From CAIXTV01 sp037144095 (GTDB taxonomy: Bacteria; Bacteroidota; Bacteroidia; Bacteroidales; CAIXTV01): a stretch of 7,875 bases of DNA. The first letter of the stretch is position 1, and the number at the start of each line of letters is the position of its first letter. A program made the position numbers and the translations under genes. This document shows, in pieces, positions 1-4,985 of the stretch. The notes beneath the pieces are model-generated. The model was not told the origin of the DNA and did no database searches. It worked only from the letters and a program-made list of their open reading frames with translations. The stretch is taken from NCBI GenBank assembly GCA_037144095.1, contig JBAWXL010000223.1:1-7875 (forward strand), written 5' to 3'.

Positions 1-1112
1 AAGAAAACGTTCACCTGATTATCGAGCATAAGCTGATGAATTGGACTGTCCCATCCCGGACGATTGGTGTTGAACCCGAAGGTGGAGTCGGCATTTTCTC
101 CCCCCATCTCCCAAAAATCGGCAAACTCTATCCCTCCGCGTCCATCACTGCCATTGCCCCCTACTAATTGATGACAAAAGACAAACTTGAACTTCGCATG
201 GCTATTGTTCAGCACATTCTTGAACCAATTATACTGCGTAGCGCCCAGTGTCCATCCCCATCCGGGCTTGGTGAGGGTGTACCAATACGGATCGAGCACC
301 ACTATCAAACAATTGCCCCATTCATAGGAGTAATAATTCCCCCTGAGGCCTACATGAGGCTCTTCAACGGAGTCACCCGAATAAAATGTGTTTGGCAATG
401 GGTTGGGATAGTACTGTCTGCGGATGTTCGAGGCTCTAACCGGCAGGCAGGTGTCGGTTCCGTTGTTCATCCAGCCTAATTCCCCTTCGTGGTTGCCTAT
501 CACGAGGAAAAGCGGCACCGAATGACAGGTGGCACCGAAGTAAGGACGATACAACAAGTGCCGGCTCCTGATTTCAGTGGGATTGATGACCGGCAGTTTT
601 TCCGACATAAAGATATCGCCTAAGTCAATCAGGAAGTCGGGTGATTGAGCCAATATGTTCTGCAAGGTTAAGGTGTAAGCCGTTGGGTTACTATTGGTAT
701 CCATGTGTGGATCGGCTTCGATGGCGAATGAAAATGTGTTGCCGGCAGGTCGTGCGGTATGAAAACTGCGTTCGGTTCCGGTTTGATAAGCTGTAGTAGT
801 CCCGTTCACGCGGCTGCGGGTTCGGTAATAGTATTTGGTGTTGGGCTGTAGGTTGATAAAATCGATTATAAATGCCGAATCGGGCACCGCCACGTAGGTG
901 GGAGTGGTGTTAGTATAGGTTCCCGATGTAGTTCCGTACTCCCAATACACATCGGCTTTCTGATCGAACAAAATACTCATTGTAATGGTGGTGTTGGTCG
1001 GTCGTGCCAATATCTCTGTGAAGGTTTGCCCCATCACGTTTACGTTTATCAATAAAATCCCGCCTAATAAAGCGAGGGCGTTTTTAAATTTAATGTGTTT
1101 AATTAATCTCAT
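1..1112 (-). CDS. Secreted calcineurin-like metallophosphoesterase with N-terminal purple acid phosphatase-type Fn3 domain (3' end cut by window edge)
   Basis: An uninterrupted minus-strand frame runs from ATG at 1112 to the left edge, giving 370 residues with no stop. Residues 1-28 form a signal peptide (basic start, hydrophobic core, probable cleavage near MG-QT), so the enzyme is exported. Residues about 30-120 look like the Fn3-type domain of purple acid phosphatases (YWEYG, then LQPNTKYYYRTRS). The catalytic domain follows, with metal-binding motifs in the usual order: D134-x-H136, G165-D166, G206-N207-H208-E209 and C313-H314. The window ends at QVNVFF, just where the final GHxH-type motif is expected. 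It probably hydrolyses phosphomonoesters or phosphodiesters, but the substrate cannot be read from sequence. It is the fourth gene of a sigma-factor operon, starting 2 nt after the stop of the periplasmic sensor-like gene, which suggests translational coupling. Spot checks put its GC near 50%, above the kdp genes. Confidence 0.9.
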   Translation of the reverse strand, partial: MRLIKHIKFKNALALLGGILLINVNVMGQTFTEILARPTNTTITMSILFDQKADVYWEYGTTSGTYTNTTPTYVAVPDSAFIIDFINLQPNTKYYYRTRSRVNGTTTAYQTGTERSFHTARPAGNTFSFAIEADPHMDTNSNPTAYTLTLQNILAQSPDFLIDLGDIFMSEKLPVINPTEIRSRHLLYRPYFGATCHSVPLFLVIGNHEGELGWMNNGTDTCLPVRASNIRRQYYPNPLPNTFYSGDSVEEPHVGLRGNYYSYEWGNCLIVVLDPYWYTLTKPGWGWTLGATQYNWFKNVLNNSHAKFKFVFCHQLVGGNGSDGRGGIEFADFWEMGGENADSTFGFNTNRPGWDSPIHQLMLDNQVNVF

Positions 1113-1114
1113 AT

Positions 1115-1612
1115 TTAATGTTTGTTGTTGTTTTTTTCCGGTCTGAAATAATCTCTAATCTCCTTCACCAAGCCTTGAAACTTCTCTAATTGCTCGGGCT
1201 GGCAGATGCTTTTGAGTTGCTTTGCCTGTGCCACACGAAGCAGCTCCATTTGGTAGCCGTTATCAGCAATTTTTTGTGCAAGAGAAGTCAACAGTTCTTC
1301 ATTGGCGCTTTGGCTATACATGATTTGGTTCATCGAATCGCGCTCGCTTTTAATTGCACTTGATATCACGTTCTCTTTCTCAAAGAAGTCGGTACGCAGC
1401 ACTTTTATCGCCTCCACCTGACTGTCGTTGAGGCTCAATTCCTTCTTCAGCACTGCCGAAACGTCGCGGTTCTCCTCTCGCTGATTGTTTTCGCGGGGGG
1501 GTGGTTTGTGGAAGCATTCTTTCCATAAAAATACACTCACCGATAGCACGTTCAGGGCTATCAATAAAATGATGATGCGTATTAACAGTTTTTTTTGAGC
1601 GAATATGTCCAT
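1115..1612 (-). CDS. Membrane-anchored periplasmic Spy/CpxP/CnrX-like protein (heavy-metal-resistance family)
   Basis: This is a 165-residue protein with a short basic N-terminus, one hydrophobic segment at about 9-30, a proline-rich linker (KPPPR, 36-40) and a helical, highly charged periplasmic domain from about 50 to 155. The domain carries two motifs resembling the LTxxQ signature of Spy/CpxP proteins: L61-N-D-S-Q65 and C137-Q-P-E-Q141. Proteins of this class are periplasmic chaperones or, in CnrX, the metal-sensing partner of an anti-sigma factor. No signal-peptide cleavage site is obvious, so it is probably anchored like CnrX. It lies 3 nt after the single-pass protein gene and 2 nt before the phosphoesterase gene. 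The periplasmic part is poor in histidine (only H35 and terminal H165) and has two cysteines (C33, C137), so a CnrX-type nickel/cobalt site is not evident. Family placement is fairly safe; the signal sensed is unknown. Confidence 0.75.
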   Translation of the reverse strand: MDIFAQKKLLIRIIILLIALNVLSVSVFLWKECFHKPPPRENNQREENRDVSAVLKKELSLNDSQVEAIKVLRTDFFEKENVISSAIKSERDSMNQIMYSQSANEELLTSLAQKIADNGYQMELLRVAQAKQLKSICQPEQLEKFQGLVKEIRDYFRPEKNNNKH

Positions 1613-1615
1613 GAC

Positions 1616-1921
1616 TTATTTATATATTGATTCGGTATTTATCAATAATTCCTTCGATATTTGTTGCAAATCATTGCTGTGTGACGAAGCAATACCAGAG
1701 TTGTGCAGAAGTGTTCTGAGCATAAAACCCATGTTGATTAACACAATAAACAGTAGCGCAATATATAATGTTTTAGAAGACTTTTGGCTTAAATGTGGCT
1801 TTTTTGCCGATAGTCTTTCCTTCATTATCTGCCTCCAATCGTCTGAAACCTCAATAGGTTCAAGCGATTCGAACTCGTTTAGCTTTTGTAATACCTGATT
1901 ATGTAAGCTTGATTCTTTCAT
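1616..1921 (-). CDS. Short single-pass membrane protein, probable anti-sigma factor (CnrY-like position)
   Basis: This 101-residue protein has about 50 cytoplasmic residues rich in charge (VSDDWRQIMKERL at 25-37), one transmembrane helix at about 51-70, and a short periplasmic tail of about 30 residues. It follows the ECF sigma gene by 50 nt and precedes the Spy/CnrX-like gene by 3 nt. That position, size and topology are those of anti-sigma factors such as CnrY, which holds its sigma factor at the membrane through a short N-terminal segment. There is no zinc-binding HxxxCxxC motif and no cysteine at all, so it is not a classical ZAS-domain anti-sigma factor. I assign the role mostly from context. 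The ATG at 1921 is the only start fitting the frame and length; another ATG 4 nt upstream is out of frame. A plus-strand ORF across the same bases looks like a shadow. Confidence 0.7.
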   Translation of the reverse strand: MKESSLHNQVLQKLNEFESLEPIEVSDDWRQIMKERLSAKKPHLSQKSSKTLYIALLFIVLINMGFMLRTLLHNSGIASSHSNDLQQISKELLINTESIYK

Positions 1922-1971
1922 TCATTTCTTATTAGACGATAATTATCCTCATTTCTGGCACTCCATCAAAA

Positions 1972-2532
1972 TTATTGTTGTAAAATATATTCCAACTCTA
2001 AACTTACTTTCTTTTTAGCGCGATATATTAACGACTCAACAGCAACATTAGTAGTTCTCATAATTTCAGCAATTTCATCATTTTTGTATCCTTCAATTTT
2101 ACTCAATGTATATGCCACTCTTTGATTATCAGGCAAAGCGTTCAGGGCTTGCCTGATTTCTTTCATCCTATCTTTTTCGTGTAAAGATTTATCCGGCATT
2201 GCGCCTCCACTCAACCAATGCGTTATCTCGTCAATATGTATCAATTTCCCCATCGACTCAATCCGCTTTTTACGATTCCGTCGTTTAAGTTCGTCCATGC
2301 TTTTACTCACGGCTATGCGATAAATCCAGGTAGACAATTTTGATACTCCCTTAAACGATTTTATTGATTGGTAAACCTCAATAAACACCTCTTGCGAAAC
2401 ATCTTCTGCATCTGATTGGTCAAGCAAAAACCGATAGCAAGTTTCGATTACTTTCTTTGCAAATTGCTCAACCAGTTCATTGAACGCAGACTTATCGCCG
2501 GCTTTGAGTTTTTGTAAAAAATCATATTCCAT
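1972..2532 (-). CDS. ECF-family RNA polymerase sigma factor
   Basis: This is a 186-residue sigma-70 factor of the extracytoplasmic function type, with only regions 2 and 4. Region 2 spans about residues 10-90 and shows the core-binding and -10-reading signature D41-A-E-D-V-S-Q-E-V-F50, followed by STWIYRIA (68-75) and a basic stretch RRNRKKR (84-90). Region 4 spans about 125-180 with the ALPDNQR sequence (132-138) and a helix-turn-helix (EIAEIMRTTNVAVESLIYRAKK). I chose the ATG at 2532 because MEYDFLQKLKAGDKSAF is a standard ECF N-terminus. The frame stays open to an ATG at 2592, but the extra 20 residues have no family counterpart. It heads the minus-strand operon and presumably directs transcription of that operon and other targets when released by the downstream membrane protein. 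Its promoter specificity cannot be read here. Confidence 0.92.
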   Translation of the reverse strand: MEYDFLQKLKAGDKSAFNELVEQFAKKVIETCYRFLLDQSDAEDVSQEVFIEVYQSIKSFKGVSKLSTWIYRIAVSKSMDELKRRNRKKRIESMGKLIHIDEITHWLSGGAMPDKSLHEKDRMKEIRQALNALPDNQRVAYTLSKIEGYKNDEIAEIMRTTNVAVESLIYRAKKKVSLELEYILQQ

Positions 2533-2645
2533 TAGCCAATATACACATAAATCCTGATTTACCCTGATAAGTGTTGAACAAAGTTGAGGCAATAAAAGTT
2601 TTCGAAAAATGAGAATATGATTTCATTTTTGTTCTTCCTTTAGGC

Positions 2646-2670
2646 TGTTCAAAAAAGTGTGTCAAAAAAG
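2646..2670. repeat. Imperfect tandem repeat with A-tracts upstream of the sigma gene
   Basis: TGTTCAAAAAAG at 2646-2657 is followed directly by TGTGTCAAAAAAG at 2658-2670. Read on the minus strand, this places two TTTTTTGA blocks about 115-140 bp before the sigma-factor start. It could be a regulator site or a bent A-tract element in the sigma operon promoter, but two copies in AT-rich DNA may also be chance. Confidence 0.3.
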
Positions 2671-2772
2671 GATAAATATAAATAATTCTTTGAAATGTAA
2701 TTTATCCTCTAACAGGCAATAAAATCTAATGAAAATGTGAGAAAAACATAGCCTGCCATGATGAATTTATTA

Positions 2773-2780
2773 CAAATATA
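2773..2780 (-). promoter_or_regulatory. Possible Bacteroidota -7 element for the sigma-factor operon
   Basis: On the minus strand these bases read TATATTTG, a full match to the TAnnTTTG -7 consensus. The upstream -33 partner is poor (only a TTTTC-like run), and transcription from here would leave a leader of about 230 nt before the sigma start at 2532. ECF genes are also often self-transcribed from a different promoter type, so this is only one candidate. Confidence 0.25.
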
Positions 2781-2841
2781 AAACATTCATAAGCTAAGAA
2801 AATAGGTTGATTGGAATAATTCAATAATCATCTTTTATATG

Positions 2842-2880
2842 TAGTATAAGTTTTTTATCGCTTCTTTATAAAAGTTTTAT
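2842..2880 (+). promoter_or_regulatory. Phased TTTTAT-like hexamers, candidate KdpE (OmpR-family) operator
   Basis: Hexamers ending in TAT recur at an 11-nt period: TAGTAT at 2842, TTTTAT at 2853, CTTTAT at 2864 and TTTTAT at 2875. One more TTTTAT lies slightly off register at 2833. OmpR/PhoB-family regulators, the family of KdpE, commonly bind tandem direct repeats spaced about one helical turn. The last repeat ends about 58 bp before the expected transcription start, a reasonable distance for an activator. The DNA is very AT-rich, so chance is a real alternative. Confidence 0.35.
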
Positions 2881-2923
2881 GCTTAAGGCAAATATGTTTA
2901 CGAAACCCTTATATATCCTGTTG

Positions 2924-2931
2924 TAATTTTG
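2924..2931 (+). promoter_or_regulatory. Bacteroidota-type -7 promoter element of the kdp operon
   Basis: TAATTTTG matches the Bacteroidota -7 consensus TAnnTTTG at every fixed position. A weak -33 candidate, TTTA at 2897-2900, lies 23 nt upstream, at the loose end of the known spacing. Transcription would start near 2936-2938, giving a leader of about 18 nt before the kdpF ATG at 2955. The weak -33 box would fit a promoter needing an activator. Confidence 0.6.
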
Positions 2932-2954
2932 CATCGTCTTAAAAACACAACGAT

Positions 2955-3092
2955 ATGAAAAGTTTAATTTTATTGTCAACCGCCCTCTCCAATGAAGCGG
3001 ATTTAACTATGGGATATGTAATTGGAGCTATTATCGCCATTCTCATTCTTGTATATTTGCTCTATTCACTTGTCAAACCTGAAAAATTCTGA
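2955..3092 (+). CDS. kdpF: KdpF, small membrane subunit of the K+-transporting KdpFABC ATPase
   Basis: The last 27 residues of this 45-residue protein have the KdpF pattern: one hydrophobic helix (GYVIGAIIAILILVYLLYSL) followed by the hallmark ending KPEKF. In E. coli, KdpF is 29 residues and sits in the membrane at the KdpA-KdpB interface, where it stabilises the complex. It is too short for ordinary ORF callers and was found by translating the gap before kdpA. The start is uncertain. ATG at 2955 gives 45 residues and lies about 18 nt after the predicted transcription start. ATG at 3009 gives 27 residues, closer to the usual size, with the 18 extra residues (MKSLILLSTALSNEADLT) having no counterpart I know. 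The TGA stop lies 6 nt before the next small gene, in the same frame. Confidence 0.85.
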   Translation: MKSLILLSTALSNEADLTMGYVIGAIIAILILVYLLYSLVKPEKF

Positions 3093-3098
3093 TATGAC

Positions 3099-3266
3099 AT
3101 GGAACTTTACTTACTTTTAATAGTGTTTTTCGCCGGTTTGATACTCATCTTTTTTATTGGATGGCTAATCGGCAAACTTATTGGCTTAGATAAATATTTG
3201 GATCGCATGGGAAAAAATGCCGATGAGGAAACCCCAACAGAAACCGAAATTGATAGTACTCATTGA
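3099..3266 (+). CDS. Unrecognised 55-residue single-pass membrane protein within the kdp operon
   Basis: Between kdpF and kdpA lies an ORF of 55 residues that I cannot assign to a known family. Residues about 3-25 form one transmembrane helix. Its end carries a glycine zipper, G21-x3-G25-x3-G29 (GWLIGKLIG), a pattern that favours tight helix packing. The remaining 26 residues are hydrophilic and acidic overall (ADEETPTETEIDSTH at the end), probably cytoplasmic or a partner-binding tail. It starts 6 nt after the kdpF stop and ends 16 nt before the kdpA ATG, so it fills the space as a gene should and is almost certainly co-transcribed. It is not KdpF, whose PEKF ending is in the gene before. 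By position it may be an extra small subunit or regulator of the Kdp pump, but that is inference. No Shine-Dalgarno is seen, as for its neighbours. Confidence 0.7.
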   Translation: MELYLLLIVFFAGLILIFFIGWLIGKLIGLDKYLDRMGKNADEETPTETEIDSTH

Positions 3267-3282
3267 AAAAATTATATTTTAT

Positions 3283-4974
3283 ATGACCACACCCGACTTA
3301 ATTCAAATCCTGCTATTCTTCGCCTTATTGATAGGCTTAACCCCCATTTTGGGTAAATACATGAGTAAAGTATTTATGGGCGAAAAGCATTTCATGTTAC
3401 CCGTTTTTGGTTGGCTCGAAAAGCTGACATATAAGTTCATCGGCATTAATCCCAATGAAGAAACCAACTGGAAATCTTATACTTTTGGATTATTAATCTT
3501 TAATTTTATAGGTTTCCTATTTGTATTTATTATTCAGTTGGGGCAAGCACATCTGCCAATGAATCCTGCAAATCTCCCTAATGTTTCCTGGCATTCGGCA
3601 CTCAACACTTCCATCAGTTTTATGACCAATACCAACTGGCAAGCTTACGCAGGAGAAACCACCCTAAGCTATTTTGTGCAAATGATTGGCTTAACCGTGC
3701 AGAACTTTGTCAGCGCGGCTACAGGGATTGCCGTATTATTAGTTATTATCAGAGGTCTTTCCCGAAAAACCACTAATTTTCTGGGCAATTTCTGGACCGA
3801 TTTAACCAGATCTACTTTATATGTATTGCTTCCCCTATCTATTCTGTTTGCAATTGTTTTGGTAGGACAAGGCGTGGTTCAAAACTTCAATACCTATGAA
3901 ACTGCTCATACCTTGCAAGGGACTCAGCAAGTAATTCCAATGGGACCCGTTGCCTCTCAAATAGCCATTAAGCAATTGGGTACAAATGGAGGAGGATTTT
4001 TTAATGCCAATAGCGCTCATCCTTTTGAAAACCCAACTCCCTTCAGTAATCTCCTCGAAATGCTGGCAATCTTGCTCATCCCTGCTTCACTAACTTATAC
4101 TTATGGTAAAATGGTGGGCTCAATTCGGCAAGGATGGATAATATTTTCTGCCATGCTAATACTTTTGCTGGCAGGTTTGTGTCTTTCGTTGTATGCAGAA
4201 TACGCTGCAAATCCAATTTTCGGACATCTGCATTTAATGGAAGGCAAAGAAACCCGCTTCGGAATCACCAACAGCGTGCTTTGGTCAACTTCCACTTCGG
4301 CAGCATCAAATGGGTCGGTTAATGCCATGCACGATAGCCTTTCACCTTTAGCCGGAATGGTTGCCATGATAAATATTATGCTTGGCGAAGTTATTTTCGG
4401 AGGTGTTGGGGCAGGTTTATATGGAATGGTAATATTTATTATCCTAACCGTTTTTATTGCCGGACTTATGGTGGGGCGTTCACCTGAATATCTGGGTAAA
4501 AAGATTGAAGCCTTCGAGGTTCAAATGGCTATCATTGCAGTGCTTGCCCCCAGTTTAGTCATCCTTATGTTTTCAGCCTGGGCATCTGTGAGTAATTCAG
4601 GTTTAGCAGGATTGAATAATGCTGGTCCACATGGTTTTTCGGAAATATTGTATGCTTATAGCTCTGCTGCCGGGAACAATGGTTCTGCCTTTGCCGGACT
4701 CAATGCCAATACTGTATTTTATAATGTAACCTTAGGAATTGGAATGTTGATAGGACGATTTGGTGTAATCATTCCTGTGTTAGCAATTGCAGGCAATATG
4801 GCGAAAAAGAAAATCACTCCTCCATCGGCAGGCACCTTTCGAACCGACAATGGCTTATTTATAGGTCTATTGATATCAGTGATTCTTATTGTTGGAGGAT
4901 TAACATTCTTTCCAGCCCTGTCACTTGGTCCCATCATCGAGCATTTATTAATGAATAATGGAATTAGCTTTTAA
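3283..4974 (+). CDS. kdpA: KdpA, potassium-binding/translocating subunit of the KdpFABC ATPase
   Basis: This 563-residue polytopic inner-membrane protein (E. coli KdpA is 557) belongs to the K+-channel-like SKT superfamily and selects and conducts K+. All four selectivity-filter loops are recognisable: TNTNWQ (115-120), TNGGGFFNANS (234-244), SNGSVNAMHD (342-351) and NNGSAFAGL (465-473). Q120 appears to match E. coli Q116, a residue known to affect K+ affinity. The family N-terminal pattern (hydrophobic helix, then LGKYM) starts right after MTTPDL, so I use ATG at 3283. The frame stays open to an ATG at 3217, but that extension would overlap the upstream small gene by 50 nt and adds a lysine-rich segment unlike KdpA. 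kdpB begins 11 nt after the stop. Nothing in the sequence suggests loss of function. Confidence 0.97.
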   Translation: MTTPDLIQILLFFALLIGLTPILGKYMSKVFMGEKHFMLPVFGWLEKLTYKFIGINPNEETNWKSYTFGLLIFNFIGFLFVFIIQLGQAHLPMNPANLPNVSWHSALNTSISFMTNTNWQAYAGETTLSYFVQMIGLTVQNFVSAATGIAVLLVIIRGLSRKTTNFLGNFWTDLTRSTLYVLLPLSILFAIVLVGQGVVQNFNTYETAHTLQGTQQVIPMGPVASQIAIKQLGTNGGGFFNANSAHPFENPTPFSNLLEMLAILLIPASLTYTYGKMVGSIRQGWIIFSAMLILLLAGLCLSLYAEYAANPIFGHLHLMEGKETRFGITNSVLWSTSTSAASNGSVNAMHDSLSPLAGMVAMINIMLGEVIFGGVGAGLYGMVIFIILTVFIAGLMVGRSPEYLGKKIEAFEVQMAIIAVLAPSLVILMFSAWASVSNSGLAGLNNAGPHGFSEILYAYSSAAGNNGSAFAGLNANTVFYNVTLGIGMLIGRFGVIIPVLAIAGNMAKKKITPPSAGTFRTDNGLFIGLLISVILIVGGLTFFPALSLGPIIEHLLMNNGISF

Positions 4975-4985
4975 TATTTAAAGAT

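Larger units (their letters stand above)
2533..2954. other. Divergent intergenic region between sigma-factor operon and kdp operon
   Basis: These 422 bp are AT-rich and carry no believable ORF: every ATG tried on the plus strand stops within about 16 codons. The region must contain the promoters of both operons. On the kdp side it holds a good -7 element and phased TTTTAT repeats. On the sigma side it holds only weak candidates and an imperfect A-tract direct repeat. If the proposed kdp promoter is right, the kdp leader is under about 20 nt, leaving no room for a K+ or c-di-AMP riboswitch. I see no RNA gene and no strong hairpin. Confidence 0.85.

Noticed and set aside
168..479. Plus-strand ORF of 103 codons
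   Set aside because: It lies opposite the phosphoesterase frame, which carries clear metal-binding motifs, and its own translation has no recognisable content.
1605..1898. Plus-strand ORF of 97 codons antisense to the anti-sigma-like gene
   Set aside because: The minus-strand gene has sensible topology and operon spacing; the plus-strand product is low-information and isolated.
2533..2592. Upstream extension of the sigma factor to an ATG at 2592
   Set aside because: The 20 added residues do not resemble ECF N-termini, while MEYDFLQKLKAGD at 2532 does.
2761..2790. ATGAAT/ATTCAT inverted repeat as a hairpin or terminator
   Set aside because: Six-base arms with an 18-base AT-rich loop and no T-run make a stable terminator unlikely.
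2932..2954. Riboswitch (for example c-di-AMP type) controlling kdp
   Set aside because: The predicted leader is only about 18 nt, and no structured conserved motif is visible further upstream.
3090..3266. Alternative genetic code reading TGA as a sense codon
   Set aside because: KdpC and KdpF end at TGA exactly where their families end, so TGA is a normal stop here.
3217..3282. Upstream start of KdpA at 3217
   Set aside because: It would overlap the 55-residue gene by 50 nt and adds a lysine-rich segment not found in KdpA; 3283 gives the normal family length.
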